From Paracoccaceae bacterium (lineage in GTDB: Bacteria > Pseudomonadota > Alphaproteobacteria > Rhodobacterales > Rhodobacteraceae): 64,000 nucleotides of DNA. Shown here piece by piece: positions 17,415 to 27,171 of the stretch; position 1 is the stretch's first letter; every line of letters starts with the position of its first letter. Where the stretch lies: the NCBI GenBank assembly GCA_030697175.1, contig JAUYQR010000003.1:186001-250000 (forward strand), written 5' to 3'. Below the pieces are notes generated by a model. The model worked only from the letters and a program-made list of their open reading frames with translations, ran no database searches and was not told where the DNA came from. The position numbers and the translations under genes were made by a program.

Positions 17415-18553
17415 GTGTAAGGCCCGTCTTCCAAAATGCCATCAAGGCTCATCTGCGCGTAAAGCAGCCCCTCGCGAAGCCCCCGGTCCGCCACGCTCAA
17501 CCGGTCCGTAGGCCAGATCCGCATCAGCGCCTGCAGGATCGCCGCGCCCGACATGATCAGCGCGTGCCGATCCCGACCGATCCGCGGATCGTTGCGCCGC
17601 CCGTCGGGGCCAAGCGAAAGATACTCCCGGATCACAAAGTCGATCTGGTCCGAGGTCATCTGCAACCCGTCAACCTTGGTCCGGTCATAGCGCCGCAAGC
17701 CAAGGAAGCTGGCGGCCACCGTCGTCACCGTGCCGCTGGTCCCGATGATCTGGAACCCGGCGCGCGGATTGTGCGCGTTGTAGGGGCTGAAGCTCGACAG
17801 GTTCTCCTCGAAGAACCAGCTCATCAACGCGAACCGCGCCGCGTCATCCTCGACGTCGCCGAACTGGTCCTTCAGCGTCGCCACCCCCAACGGCACCGAG
17901 ATCCAGTCCACCACCCGCGCCACCGCGCCCTCGCCCTGCGCATCAAACCCCACATGCAGCCGCATGATCGCGCGCGGCCGTTCCTCGGGTCTCACCGACG
18001 ACAGGTCGATCCACACCAGTTCCGTCGACCCGCCGCCGATATCCACCACCAAAAGCTGCTCGGTCGTGGTACTGACCAGTGGCGCGCAAGAAATCACCGC
18101 CAGCCGCGCCTCTTCCTCCGGCGCGATGATCTCCAGTTGCAGTCCCGTCTCGCGCCGTACCTGCCGGATGAAATCCTTGGCATTGCGCGCACGCCGACAC
18201 GCCTCGGTCGCGACCAGCCGCATCCGGCGAACATTATGCTTTTCCAGCTTTTTCTCGCAGATCCGCAGCGCCTGGATCGTCCGGTTCATCGACGACCGGC
18301 TCAACCGGCCCGATGCTTCCAACCCCGCCCCCAGTTGCACGGTCTTGGAAAAGCTGTCGATGACCGAAAACTGACTGCCCCGTGGCTGGGCAATCAGCAT
18401 CCTGCAACTGTTCGTTCCAAGGTCCAGCGCAGCATAAAGCGGCGCCGACCCCGGCTCTGCAAGGGCAGATGGCTCCTCAACGAGAGGCCCGCCCTCGGGC
18501 AGACCTTCCATCGCGTCGGTCGCGTCCGCCCTTTGGGGACGCAGGGGCGTCAT
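17411..18553 (-). CDS. Ppx/GppA family phosphatase
   Basis: 380 residues with the ASKHA ATPase-like fold: [13 protein letters not shown] at about 42, the catalytic-Glu region [12 protein letters not shown], and [15 protein letters not shown] near 168. Family members hydrolyse polyphosphate or pppGpp; which one cannot be told. The first about 35 residues are a disordered acidic leader. ATG at 18553 has GGAGG at 6 bases. In operon with rlmE, a conserved pairing in this group. Confidence 0.92.
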   Translation of the reverse strand: MTPLRPQRADATDAMEGLPEGGPLVEEPSALAEPGSAPLYAALDLGTNSCRMLIAQPRGSQFSVIDSFSKTVQLGAGLEASGRLSRSSMNRTIQALRICEKKLEKHNVRRMRLVATEACRRARNAKDFIRQVRRETGLQLEIIAPEEEARLAVISCAPLVSTTTEQLLVVDIGGGSTELVWIDLSSVRPEERPRAIMRLHVGFDAQGEGAVARVVDWISVPLGVATLKDQFGDVEDDAARFALMSWFFEENLSSFSPYNAHNPRAGFQIIGTSGTVTTVAASFLGLRRYDRTKVDGLQMTSDQIDFVIREYLSLGPDGRRNDPRIGRDRHALIMSGAAILQALMRIWPTDRLSVADRGLREGLLYAQMSLDGILEDGPYT

Positions 18554-18828
18554 TACCGCCCTCCATATGTGGTTACCCCAAAGGTAATGCGGATACCCAG
18601 GTCACGCAAGCCGCGATGCGGGGCGCACTGTCACACAGCCCCCTATTGCATGATCTCCATGCACAATTTTCCATTCCCGCACCGTCGCCATTGCGCGCTT
18701 GGCGGTGTATGGCTCGGTCATTGGTCCGGCGGGGTCGCATCCTCGCTGTGCCATGTCGAAAACCGACATCGCCTGTCGGCGATTGCCGCTATCAACGGAC
18801 AGAACCAACGCAAGGGAATCACGCGATC

Positions 18829-19131
18829 ATGGCCGAAGTCACAGTCGTCTACTGGCGCGACATTCCGGCCCAGGTGATCGTCGGCAAGGGCCGAAAAGGC
18901 TCCAAGGTCCAGCTTACCGAACGGTTTGAACAGGCGATCGACCGCTGCGCCATGAAGATCGGCGCGCGCGATACCGACAGCTACCTCGCCGAATGGCGCA
19001 AGGCCGTGATCCACGATCTCGAGGGCGACCCGGACGACATCGCCCGCTCCGAAGCCGCCCGGCTGGAAGCCGAATTCGACACCGCGCGCCTCAAGGCGCT
19101 GATTGATGCAGAGGGTTGGGCGAAAGCCTGA
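18829..19131 (+). CDS. PF13769-type 'virulence factor' protein
   Basis: 100 residues beginning MAEVTVVYWRDIPAQV, with GKGRKGSKVQLTERFEQAIDRCAM and YLAEWRKAVIHDLEGDP. It matches what I remember of the small domain labelled virulence factor, which in roseobacter-type genomes is regularly next to a MetF-like reductase. No catalytic motif is known to me. AAGGGA precedes the ATG. First gene of a three-gene rightward operon with folate enzymes; a helper role in C1 transfer is inferred from that. Confidence 0.75.
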   Translation: MAEVTVVYWRDIPAQVIVGKGRKGSKVQLTERFEQAIDRCAMKIGARDTDSYLAEWRKAVIHDLEGDPDDIARSEAARLEAEFDTARLKALIDAEGWAKA

Positions 19132-19166
19132 TCCCAGTTCAAACGATGACCCTGAGGGAGACCGTG

Positions 19167-20081
19167 ATGGCCTTGTTCAACTTCCGCCGGCAAGATCCCG
19201 CGCCCACCGCCCAACCGCTTGAGGCCTTCCTGAAAGGCTACTCGATCGAGGTGATGCCCCGCACCGCCGAAAAGGTCGAAAACTTCCGCGACCTGCTGCC
19301 CACCGGCACCCGCGTCTACATCGCCCACATCGACGGCACGCCGATCGAGGACATGGTCGCCACCGCCAGACGCATCGGCGCCGAAGGCTATGACGTGATG
19401 CCGCACTTTCCGGCCCGCATCATCAAGGACCGCGCCACGCTGACCGACTGGGTCGCACGCTACAAGGATGTCGGCGTCCGCCAGGGCCTTCTGCTTGCGG
19501 GCGGCGTTGCCCAACCGGTCGGAGACTACGCCACCTCGATGCAGCTTCTGGAATCGGGCGCGTTCACCGGCTTTGACCGTCTGCACGTCGCTGGCCACCC
19601 CGAAGGCAACAAGGACATCGACCCCGACGGTTCCGACCGGATGGTGATGGAAGCCGCCCGCTGGAAATCGGCCTTCTCCGAACGCACCGACGCCAGGATG
19701 GCGATGGCGACCCAGTTCTGCTTCGAGGCCGATCCCGTGATCGCCTGGGTCAGTCGCCTGGCCGCCGAAGGCGTCAAGCTGCCGGTTCACATCGGCATTG
19801 CCGGCCCCGCCAAATTGCAAACCCTGATCAAGTTCGCCATCGCCTGCGGTGTCGGCCCCTCGCTCCGCGTGCTGCAAAAGCGCGCGATGGACGTGACCAA
19901 GCTCCTCCTGCCCTACGAGCCGACCGAGATCCTGTCCGGCCTCGCCGCGCACAAGGCCGCGAACCCTGGCTTTGGGATCGAACAGGTCCACTTCTTCCCC
20001 CTCGGCGGCATCAAGACCAATGCCGCCTGGGTCACCGAAAACGGCGGCGCCTCTGGCGTGCCCGCATCCGCAAACGCCTGA
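19167..20081 (+). CDS. Methylenetetrahydrofolate reductase (MetF-like)
   Basis: 304 residues. FAD-dependent TIM barrel converting methylene-THF to methyl-THF. Visible parts: IEVMPRTAEKVENFRDLLPTGT, the TARRIGAEGYDVMPHFPAR strand, QLLESGAFTGFDRLHVAGHPEGNKDID and FCFEADPVIAWV (TQFCF replaces the usual TQLFF). GAGGGAG precedes the ATG at 19167. It is 14 bases before a methyl-THF:corrinoid methyltransferase, so it probably feeds or drains methyl-THF for a demethylation route rather than methionine synthesis. Confidence 0.88.
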   Translation: MALFNFRRQDPAPTAQPLEAFLKGYSIEVMPRTAEKVENFRDLLPTGTRVYIAHIDGTPIEDMVATARRIGAEGYDVMPHFPARIIKDRATLTDWVARYKDVGVRQGLLLAGGVAQPVGDYATSMQLLESGAFTGFDRLHVAGHPEGNKDIDPDGSDRMVMEAARWKSAFSERTDARMAMATQFCFEADPVIAWVSRLAAEGVKLPVHIGIAGPAKLQTLIKFAIACGVGPSLRVLQKRAMDVTKLLLPYEPTEILSGLAAHKAANPGFGIEQVHFFPLGGIKTNAAWVTENGGASGVPASANA

Positions 20082-20095
20082 GGAACAGTATCAGA

Positions 20096-21073
20096 ATGAC
20101 CCGTACCGTTATTGAATCCAAAACGAAAACCGTCATCATCGGTTTTGACGAACCGTTCTGCGTGATCGGCGAACGCATCAACCCCACCGGCCGCAAGAAA
20201 CTGGCGGCGGAACTCGAAGCCGGCAACTTCGAGACCGTCATCAGGGACGCGCTGGAACAGGTCGCCTGTGGTGCCACGGTCCTCGACGTGAACTCCGGCG
20301 CGGTGTTCACCAACAAGATGGCGACCGACCCGCGCTACGCCGACAACAACTTCGTCGAGCCGCCGCTGATGAAGGCGCTGATTGAGATCATCCAGCAGAC
20401 CGTCGACGTGCCCTTGTGCATCGACTCGTCGGTCCCCGGCGCACTTGAGGCGGGCCTGATGGCCTGCGAAGGCCGCCCGCTGCTGAACTCGGTCACGGGT
20501 GAAGAGCACCGGCTGGAACTCGTCCTGCCCTTGGTCAAGAAATACAATGTCCCCGTCGTCGCCATCTCGAACGACGACACCGGGATTTCCGAAGACCCCG
20601 ATGTCCGCTTTGCCGTGGCGAAAAAGATCGTCGAACGCGCCGCCGATTTCGGCATCCCGGCGCATGACATCGTCGTCGACCCACTGGTGATGCCGGTCGG
20701 CGCGATGGGCAGCGCGGGCCAGCAGGTCTTTACCCTCGTGCGCCGCCTGCGTGACGAGCTTGGCGTCAACACCACCTGCGGCGCGTCGAACATCTCGTTC
20801 GGCCTGCCGCACCGCCACGGCATCAATGGCGCCTTCCTGCCGATGGCCATTGGCGCGGGCATGACCTCTGCCATCATGAACCCGGTCCGCCAGCAGGAAA
20901 TGGAGGCAATCCGCGCCGCAAACTTCCTGATGAACCACGATGCCAACGGCGGCGAATGGATCCGCTTCGCCAAGGTGCTGGAACAGGTCGAGGCTGGCAT
21001 GACCTTCGCCGAAGCCTCCGCCGCCGCCACCCAGGCCACCTCGGGCCGTCGCGGTGGACGGAAGTCGCGCTAA
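20096..21073 (+). CDS. Methyltetrahydrofolate:corrinoid methyltransferase (pterin-binding)
   Basis: 325 residues, TIM-barrel pterin-binding domain. FCVIGERINPTGRKKLAAEL is the pterin signature shared with MetH and AcsE; ATVLDVNSGA, PLCIDSSVPGALEAGL and the asparagine of CGASNISFGLPHR complete the site. Such enzymes move methyl groups between THF and a corrinoid protein in methylamine, betaine or dimethylsulfide-type demethylation. No corrinoid protein or substrate methyltransferase is adjacent. It overlaps the convergent olsB-like gene by 4 bases. Confidence 0.9.
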   Translation: MTRTVIESKTKTVIIGFDEPFCVIGERINPTGRKKLAAELEAGNFETVIRDALEQVACGATVLDVNSGAVFTNKMATDPRYADNNFVEPPLMKALIEIIQQTVDVPLCIDSSVPGALEAGLMACEGRPLLNSVTGEEHRLELVLPLVKKYNVPVVAISNDDTGISEDPDVRFAVAKKIVERAADFGIPAHDIVVDPLVMPVGAMGSAGQQVFTLVRRLRDELGVNTTCGASNISFGLPHRHGINGAFLPMAIGAGMTSAIMNPVRQQEMEAIRAANFLMNHDANGGEWIRFAKVLEQVEAGMTFAEASAAATQATSGRRGGRKSR

Positions 21074-21798
21074 AGCCCGGCCAGCGCCGTCAACGCGCGC
21101 AACCGCCCCGGCGGGATGCGCGCGACTTCGACGGCGGTAAAGACGTGCAACGTATCAAGATCGGTGTCAGCGACCGCATGGTCGCTGACCCAGCCGCCCA
21201 GTTGCAGATAACTGCGCAGCAGCGTCGGCATCTCGGCCAGCGCCGTGTCGGTTGCAACCGGATGCCCAGCCAGCACTTCGGCAAACCGGAATGCCTCACC
21301 CCTCTGCCAGGGTCGCCACCGGTTCGGCCCCACATGCCTTTCCGCCAACAGCGCCAGCGCGTTCAGATGCGCCTCAGGGGCCGCACCCTTGAACGAGGTG
21401 CAGCCGAACAGCAGCCCCACCTCCCGCTCCGACACCACCCGCGCCAGCGCCGCCCAGGCCAGCCGCAGGATGTCCGGGTCGTGCCAGCCGGGGTCCAGCG
21501 CAAACCGCCCCAGTTCCAGCATCGGCCCCGGCCAGGCCGTCAGCGGACCCAGATCATAGAACTGCGCCGCATACCCCGCCTCGACCTCGGCCCCGGTCAG
21601 CACCATCATCCGCCCGGTCCCGACCAGCCGACCGGACACTTCCTCGATCATCAGATGGCTGCACAGGGCGTCAAATGCGTCGCCGTCCGGCGCCAGCCCG
21701 CCCCTGAACACCCTGCCCCGCAGCGCAAGCACCACGTCCATGTCCAGCGGCCCGTCAGCCAGCCGCGCCCGATACCGCCCGCGTTCCAGTGCGATCAC
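21070..21798 (-). CDS. OlsB-like acyl-ACP N-acyltransferase (GNAT)
   Basis: 242 residues. Hemolysin/ornithine-acyltransferase type GNAT fold: YRARLADGPLDMDVVLALRGRVFRGG, DAFDALCSHLMIEEVSGRLVGTGRMM, ELGRFALDPGWHDPDILRLAW. OlsB adds a 3-hydroxyacyl group to ornithine, the first step of ornithine lipid. OlsA, its usual partner, is not beside it, so the exact substrate is uncertain. The GTG at 21798 with GAGGA at 6 bases is preferred over the ATG much further up, which would overlap the msrB promoter. Confidence 0.82.
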   Translation of the reverse strand: MIALERGRYRARLADGPLDMDVVLALRGRVFRGGLAPDGDAFDALCSHLMIEEVSGRLVGTGRMMVLTGAEVEAGYAAQFYDLGPLTAWPGPMLELGRFALDPGWHDPDILRLAWAALARVVSEREVGLLFGCTSFKGAAPEAHLNALALLAERHVGPNRWRPWQRGEAFRFAEVLAGHPVATDTALAEMPTLLRSYLQLGGWVSDHAVADTDLDTLHVFTAVEVARIPPGRLRALTALAGL

Positions 21799-21907
21799 GT
21801 TTCTGTCCTCGCCGCGACAGCGGCCTTGGCACGACGCCCCGCGCCGCCTAGATGTTCCCAGAACCGCGCCGCCCGCGCAAGGCAGCGCCACCTTCCCGGA
21901 GCACATC

Positions 21908-22300
21908 ATGGACAAGATCGTCAAATCCGACGCCGAATGGCAGGCTCAACTGTCCGACCTCGCCTTCAAGGTCACCCGCAAGCACGGCACCGAACGCGCC
22001 TTCACCCACGATGATTTCCCGAAAGACCCCGGCACCTACCGCTGCATCTGCTGCGACGCGCCGCTGTTCGACCAGGCGACCAAGTTCGACTCAGGCACCG
22101 GCTGGCCCTCGTTCTACGCGCCCCTCAGCCCTGAAATGGTCGGCGAACAGTCTGACAATTCGTGGTTCATGCGCCGCACCGAAGTGCACTGCAACCGCTG
22201 CGACGCCCACCTTGGCCACGTCTTCCCCGACGGACCCAAGCCCACCGGCCTGCGCTACTGCATCAACGGCGTCGCGCTGAAATTCGACAGCGAGACCTGA
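21908..22300 (+). CDS. msrB: Peptide-methionine (R)-S-oxide reductase
   Basis: 130 residues. Repairs R-methionine sulfoxide in proteins. Two CxxC zinc pairs (CICC and CNRC), the GTGWPSFYAPL motif and the catalytic Cys in GLRYCINGVAL are all present. CGGAG precedes the ATG at 21908. Divergent from the olsB-like gene and convergent with bamE. Confidence 0.96.
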   Translation: MDKIVKSDAEWQAQLSDLAFKVTRKHGTERAFTHDDFPKDPGTYRCICCDAPLFDQATKFDSGTGWPSFYAPLSPEMVGEQSDNSWFMRRTEVHCNRCDAHLGHVFPDGPKPTGLRYCINGVALKFDSET

Positions 22301-22326
22301 CCCCCACAGAGCAACGTCCGACCTTG

Positions 22327-22803
22327 TTACCCCGCGATATCCTCGGCCCGGATCCGCCCGATGCTGCCCAAAAGCTGCCCGATAAAGCTGACGCCCTTGA
22401 TGTTCGTCTCGGTCACCCGGCGCGAAAGTTCGACCACCCGGCCGTCCTCCAGCCCGAACCGGCCGATGTTCGACACGGTGCCGTTCTCGGCAAAGTTGAC
22501 CACCAGCACCTGACGCTCCACCTCTTGCGGCTCGCGCGGGCCGACCAGCTTGTAACGGCTTTGCACGTAGAACCAGCCATCGTTGTTCGACAGCCCCGAG
22601 GTTGACGGCCGCCCGATCTTCTGACCCACGGTTTCACGCGTGTCGACACCCACCTCAACTGCGGCAAGTTCGTCCTCGGCCGGCACATAGCCATGGTTTC
22701 GATAGATCGGAGAACACCCGGCGATCACCGCCACGACGACAAGGCCAAGGCCCTGTGCCCGGCAGGCAGCCAGGACCGACCGTGCTTGGGTAAAAACTGC
22801 CAT
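22327..22803 (-). CDS. bamE: Outer membrane assembly lipoprotein BamE
   Basis: 158 residues. SmpA/OmlA domain lipoprotein of the BAM complex that inserts beta-barrel proteins in the outer membrane. Lipobox VIAGC near residue 30; then NHGYVPAEDELAAVEVGVDTRETVGQKIGRPS and DGWFYVQSRYKLVGPREPQ, the family core. ATG at 22803 with GAGGG five bases before. Divergent from yceD, as in many alphaproteobacteria. Confidence 0.93.
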   Translation of the reverse strand: MAVFTQARSVLAACRAQGLGLVVVAVIAGCSPIYRNHGYVPAEDELAAVEVGVDTRETVGQKIGRPSTSGLSNNDGWFYVQSRYKLVGPREPQEVERQVLVVNFAENGTVSNIGRFGLEDGRVVELSRRVTETNIKGVSFIGQLLGSIGRIRAEDIAG

Positions 22804-23000
22804 ACTTGCCCTCGTGCCTCATGCCAGGTCGCCGGCCCACCCCCCGTCCACGCAAGCGCATGGTGATAAGAGACCGGCAGAAGACGCGGGTTCTTCAAAA
22901 CCCTTCGACTTCGGGATAACAGAAGGACAGCCCACTATTCAAGAATGGAACGTCGCCCCCGGTCCCGCCGATCGGCCGACACCCGCAAAAGGTCGCCGAC

Positions 23001-23564
23001 ATGCCAGATACGCCCGCCACCAGACCGACCCGCTTTCGCACCGGCGGCCTCAGCCCGCGCAAGCCGACCCATTTCTCCTATGTCCCCGATGCCGAAGCCC
23101 GCGCCGGCCTCGCCCGCACGCTTGACCTCCTCGGCATCAGGTCGCTGACCTTCACCGGCAATATCGCACCCTCGGGCCGCGATGAGATGACGCTGACCGG
23201 AACTCTCACCGCCACCGTGGACCAGGCCTGCGTCGTGACCCTCGCCCCGGTGCCGGCGCGGATATCCGAAGAGGTCCGCCGCCGGTATGTCGCGGGCCTG
23301 CCCACGCCCGAGGGCGACGAGGCGGAAATGCCCGGGGATGACACCACCGAACCAATGCCCGAAGTGATCGACCTGGACGAGGTCGTGACCGAAGCAATGG
23401 CGCTGGCGCTGCCGCTTTACCCGCGCGCACCCGGTGCCACGCTTGGCCAGATCGTCCATGCCGAACCGGGCGTCGCCCCCTTGACCGATGACGATCTGAA
23501 GCCGTTTGCCGGTCTGGCGGGGCTTGCAGAAAAGCTGGCCGACAAAGGCCCGAAGGACGCTTGA
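23001..23564 (+). CDS. yceD: DUF177/YceD family protein
   Basis: 187 residues. YceD family protein needed for 23S rRNA accumulation in some bacteria. The motif GTLTATVDQACVVTLAPVPARISEEVRRRYV contains the conserved Q-x-C-V-V-T-L. It sits before rpmF and plsX, the near-universal yceD-rpmF-plsX-fabH order that ties ribosome and lipid synthesis. An acidic stretch in the second half is normal. Confidence 0.9.
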   Translation: MPDTPATRPTRFRTGGLSPRKPTHFSYVPDAEARAGLARTLDLLGIRSLTFTGNIAPSGRDEMTLTGTLTATVDQACVVTLAPVPARISEEVRRRYVAGLPTPEGDEAEMPGDDTTEPMPEVIDLDEVVTEAMALALPLYPRAPGATLGQIVHAEPGVAPLTDDDLKPFAGLAGLAEKLADKGPKDA

Positions 23565-23736
23565 ACCGCCGCAGCCACCGTTGTGAAAAGGGACTTGCGC
23601 ACCCCGGAAATCCGAGTATGTTCCGCGCCTCATTCAAGCTGTGAAACAGCATCTGTCGGCTATTGCCATTGGCCCACCCGACACGTTGTTTTGCAAAGGA
23701 AATCCGGGGCCTGTCCCCACTGCCCGAGGTTGTGAC

Positions 23737-23943
23737 ATGGCTGTCCCGCAGAACCGCACCACGAAATCCAAGCGTAACATGCGCCGCGCGCATGACTCGC
23801 TCGTGGCCGCGAACCCGAACGAATGCTCCAATTGCGGCGAACTGAAGCGCCCGCACCACGTCTGCGCCTCGTGCGGTCACTATGACGCCCGCGAAGTCGT
23901 GGCGATGGCCAAGGACGTGGATCTCGATGAGGATGCGGCGTAA
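23737..23943 (+). CDS. rpmF: 50S ribosomal protein L32
   Basis: 68 residues. [20 protein letters not shown] is the classic L32 start; [20 protein letters not shown] supplies the zinc ribbon with four cysteines. The 172-base gap from yceD may hold a separate promoter. 26 bases before plsX. Confidence 0.98.
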   Translation: MAVPQNRTTKSKRNMRRAHDSLVAANPNECSNCGELKRPHHVCASCGHYDAREVVAMAKDVDLDEDAA

Positions 23944-23969
23944 GCCGCACCCGACGCATCCGCGCTCCG

Positions 23970-25094
23970 ATGGCCAACGGACTTGACACTCCGCCAACCT
24001 CTGCTGCTGAGCGCATCGTCATTTCGGTAGATGCAATGGGGGGTGACCGGGGTCCGGCGGCAGTTGTCGCGGGCCTTTCGGAAACCGTTGCCCGGATTCC
24101 AGAGATTGCCGTCGTTCTGCATGGCGACGAAGCAGTGCTTGCACCGCTTCTTGCACGGCATCCGGAACTGACCGGCCATGTCATGCTGCGCCACGCGCCC
24201 CGCGCCGTGACGATGGATGACAAGCCCGCTCAGGTGATGCGCCACGGCGAAGGCACCTCGATGTGGTCAACCATCGAAAGCGTCCGCTCTGGCGAAGCAC
24301 AAGCCGCCGTGTCCTGTGGCAACACCGGCGCGCTGATGGCGGTGTCGATGATCCGCCTGCGCAAACTGCCCGGCGTCAACCGCCCCGCCATCGCCTGCCT
24401 GTGGCCCTCGCGCAATCCCGGCGGCTTCAACGTCATGCTGGATGTCGGCGCCGACGTGAAGGCAGAGGCGGATGATCTTCTGCAATACGCCACGATGGGC
24501 GCGTCCTACGCCCGCAACGGTCTTGGCCTTACCCGTCCGCGCGTCGGTCTGCTGAACGTCGGCACCGAAGAGCACAAGGGCCGCGCCGAACTGAAAGAGG
24601 CGCATGACCGCATGGCCACCACCGCCGAGGCGGGCGCCTTCGAATACGTCGGCTTCGTCGAAGGTGGTGACCTTCCGTCCGACCGGGTTGACGTGATCGT
24701 GACCGACGGTTTCACCGGCAACGTGGCGCTCAAGACCGGCGAAGGCACCGCCAAGCTGATTTCCGATTTCATGCGTGAAGCCTTCGGTGCGGGTATCCTG
24801 TCGAAATTCGCGGCCCTGCTTGCCATGAACTCGCTGAAACGCTTGCAAAAACGCATGGACCCCCGGCGCGTCAATGGTGGCGTTTTCCTTGGCCTGAACG
24901 GCACCGTGGTCAAATCGCACGGCTCCGCCGATGCGACCGGCATCTCTGCCGCCATTGGCCTCGCCCACCAGCTCGCCCGCTCGCGCTTCATCGAACGGCT
25001 GGCCGCGCGGGTTGCATCCGCCGACCGCGCGGGGCAGGATGCGGCAAAGGAAAGACCCGCAGACGCCGGGCCGGGGAGCAGTCCATCCACATGA
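23970..25094 (+). CDS. plsX: Phosphate acyltransferase PlsX
   Basis: 374 residues. Converts acyl-ACP to acyl phosphate for phospholipid synthesis at the membrane. ISVDAMGGDRGPAAVVAGL, SCGNTGALMAVSMIRLRKLPGV and DGFTGNVALKTGEGTAKL are family signatures. Its end overlaps fabH by 4 bases (ATGA). The first 14 residues are a non-conserved leader, so a later start is possible, but no other ATG stands before the conserved VISVDAMGG. Confidence 0.96.
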   Translation: MANGLDTPPTSAAERIVISVDAMGGDRGPAAVVAGLSETVARIPEIAVVLHGDEAVLAPLLARHPELTGHVMLRHAPRAVTMDDKPAQVMRHGEGTSMWSTIESVRSGEAQAAVSCGNTGALMAVSMIRLRKLPGVNRPAIACLWPSRNPGGFNVMLDVGADVKAEADDLLQYATMGASYARNGLGLTRPRVGLLNVGTEEHKGRAELKEAHDRMATTAEAGAFEYVGFVEGGDLPSDRVDVIVTDGFTGNVALKTGEGTAKLISDFMREAFGAGILSKFAALLAMNSLKRLQKRMDPRRVNGGVFLGLNGTVVKSHGSADATGISAAIGLAHQLARSRFIERLAARVASADRAGQDAAKERPADAGPGSSPST

Positions 25095-26062
25095 CGATAC
25101 GCGCCGTAGTCAAGGGCGTCGGGCATTACCTGCCGGAACGCATGGTCCCGAATTCCGAATTCGAAGCCATCGTCGACACCTCTGACGAATGGATCCGGTC
25201 GCGCTCGGGCATCGAACGCCGCCACTTCGCCGCCGAAGGTCAGGGCACCTCCGATCTCGCCACCCGCGCCGCCAAGGCCGCACTCGCCGACGCGGGCCTG
25301 CAACCCGACGACATCGACGCGATCATCCTCGCGACCTCCACCCCCGATCTCACCTTCCCCGCTGCCGCCACGATGGTGCAGGCCGCCCTCGGCATGACGC
25401 GCGGCTTTGCCTTCGACGTGCAGGCCGTCTGCGCCGGATTCGTCTACGCCCTGACCAACGCCAACGCCCTGATCCTGTCGGGCCAGGCCAAACGCGTTCT
25501 GGTGATCGGCGCCGAAACCTTCAGCCGCCTGATGAACTGGAACGACCGCTCCACCTGCGTCCTCTTCGGTGACGGCGCCGGTGCGCTGGTGCTCGAAGCC
25601 ACCGATAGCCCCGGCACCTCCGCCGATCGCGGCATCCTGTCGACCGACCTCAACTCTGACGGCCGCTACCGTGACCTTCTCTACGTCAACGGCGGCGTCT
25701 CTACCGGCACCACCGGGCATCTGGTCATGGAAGGCAAGGAAGTCTTCCGCCATGCCATTGAAAAACTTGCGCAAACCGCCCACACCGCGCTCGACAAGGC
25801 CGGCCTCACCCCCGAAGATGTCGACTGGATCGTGCCGCATCAGGCCAACATCCGCATCATCGAAGGCACCGCAAAACGGATGCAGGTGCCGATGGACCGC
25901 GTCGTCGTCACCGTGCAAGACCACGGCAACACCTCCGCCGCCTCGATCCCCCTCGCTCTCTCTGTCGGCCGCGACCGGGGCCAGATCAAGCAGGGCGACC
26001 TGCTGGTGACCGAAGCCATCGGCGGCGGCCTCGCCTGGGGCTCCGTCGTCATCCGCTGGTGA
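25091..26062 (+). CDS. fabH: Beta-ketoacyl-ACP synthase III
   Basis: 323 residues. Starts fatty acid synthesis by joining acetyl-CoA and malonyl-ACP. Catalytic triad: C114 in VQAVCAGFVYAL, His in VPHQANIRI, Asn in DHGNTSAASIP. Translationally coupled to plsX. Confidence 0.97.
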   Translation: MTIRAVVKGVGHYLPERMVPNSEFEAIVDTSDEWIRSRSGIERRHFAAEGQGTSDLATRAAKAALADAGLQPDDIDAIILATSTPDLTFPAAATMVQAALGMTRGFAFDVQAVCAGFVYALTNANALILSGQAKRVLVIGAETFSRLMNWNDRSTCVLFGDGAGALVLEATDSPGTSADRGILSTDLNSDGRYRDLLYVNGGVSTGTTGHLVMEGKEVFRHAIEKLAQTAHTALDKAGLTPEDVDWIVPHQANIRIIEGTAKRMQVPMDRVVVTVQDHGNTSAASIPLALSVGRDRGQIKQGDLLVTEAIGGGLAWGSVVIRW

Positions 26063-26154
26063 AACGCCTTTAAACACGCGCCCCAAGTGGTTGATATTGA
26101 CTCGTAAATCCATCCGCCGCATCCTGCCGGAAAATAACACCCGGGGGGGACGTG

Positions 26155-26457
26155 ATGAGCGAGAAGACTTTGACACGGATGGATCTCAGCGAAGCCGTGT
26201 TCCGCGAGGTCGGCCTTAGCCGCAACGAATCCGCAAGCCTCGTCGAATCCGTGCTGCAACACATGTCGGACGCCCTCGCCTCTGGCGAGACGGTCAAGAT
26301 TTCCTCGTTCGGCACCTTCTCGGTCCGTGCCAAATCCGCCCGCATCGGTCGTAACCCGAAAACCGGCGACGAGGTTCCGATCAGCCCCCGCCGCGTGCTG
26401 ACCTTCCGCCCCTCGCATCTGATGAAAGATCGCGTCGCGGCCGGCAAGAAGCGCTGA
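26155..26457 (+). CDS. ihfA: Integration host factor subunit alpha
   Basis: 100 residues from the ATG at 26155 (a GTG immediately before is also possible); GGGGGGA precedes it. DNA-bending HU/IHF fold with [40 protein letters not shown], including the proline that intercalates. IHF shapes promoters, recombination sites and gene transfer functions. Next to a MerR regulator, as in most alphaproteobacteria. Confidence 0.96.
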   Translation: MSEKTLTRMDLSEAVFREVGLSRNESASLVESVLQHMSDALASGETVKISSFGTFSVRAKSARIGRNPKTGDEVPISPRRVLTFRPSHLMKDRVAAGKKR

Positions 26458-26471
26458 GGGAAGGCTCGCGG

Positions 26472-27110
26472 ATGGACAAGTCGCCTGACGCCTTCCGCAC
26501 GATCAGCGAGGTTTCCGAGGTGCTCGACACCCCGGCCCATGTGCTGCGCTTCTGGGAAAGCCGCTTTCCCCAGATCCGTCCGGTGAAACGGGCCGGCGGG
26601 CGGCGCTATTACCGCCCCTCCGATGTGGCCCTCCTCACTGGCATCAAGCGCCTGTTGCATGACGAAGGCCTCACCATCCGCGGCGTGCAGAAGATTCTGC
26701 GCGAACAGGGCGTGCGCCACGTCGCCGGCCTGACCGACGACCAGGTCACCCCCGATGATGCGATCGACGAAACCGTGCTGGCACACTATCTTGGCGCCAC
26801 CGATGACGACGCCACCGATGACGCCGCCGACGATGACGCCGCCGACGCAGCTGGCCAGCAGACCGTGCTGCCGTTCCCGACACCGGTCCCAAAACCGCCC
26901 GAGCCCTCGCCTCAGGCGGCGGAACCGCCCGCCCAACCGCCAGCACCGCGCCCTGCCCCGATTGACGACAGCCAAAGCTTCGCCAGCAAGATCAGGCACT
27001 TGCCCCGCGGCAGCCTCCGTGCCAAGCGTGGCACAATCGCCGGGTTTGCTCGTCAGCTCATCATCTTGCGCACAAAGCTTGCCGACCGCATCGAAGGCGG
27101 TCAGGGCTAA
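26472..27110 (+). CDS. MerR family transcriptional regulator
   Basis: 212 residues. Winged-helix domain at 8-78: [30 protein letters not shown] then [33 protein letters not shown]. The middle (about 105-160) is an acidic Asp/Ala stretch followed by a proline-rich linker, and the C-terminus is basic. No metal-binding cysteines, so it is not a metal sensor. Conserved partner of ihfA and 14 bases after it; target genes are unknown. Confidence 0.88.
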   Translation: MDKSPDAFRTISEVSEVLDTPAHVLRFWESRFPQIRPVKRAGGRRYYRPSDVALLTGIKRLLHDEGLTIRGVQKILREQGVRHVAGLTDDQVTPDDAIDETVLAHYLGATDDDATDDAADDDAADAAGQQTVLPFPTPVPKPPEPSPQAAEPPAQPPAPRPAPIDDSQSFASKIRHLPRGSLRAKRGTIAGFARQLIILRTKLADRIEGGQG

Positions 27111-27171
27111 GGCGGCGTGTGTGCTTTCCTGCTTGCCCCGGCCCGGAAAACCGGTATGTATCGCCCCGTGT

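Noticed and set aside
21798-21924. Longer start for the OlsB-like gene at 21924
   Set aside because: The added 42 residues are Cys/Arg-rich, overlap the msrB ribosome site, and lack a ribosome site of their own.
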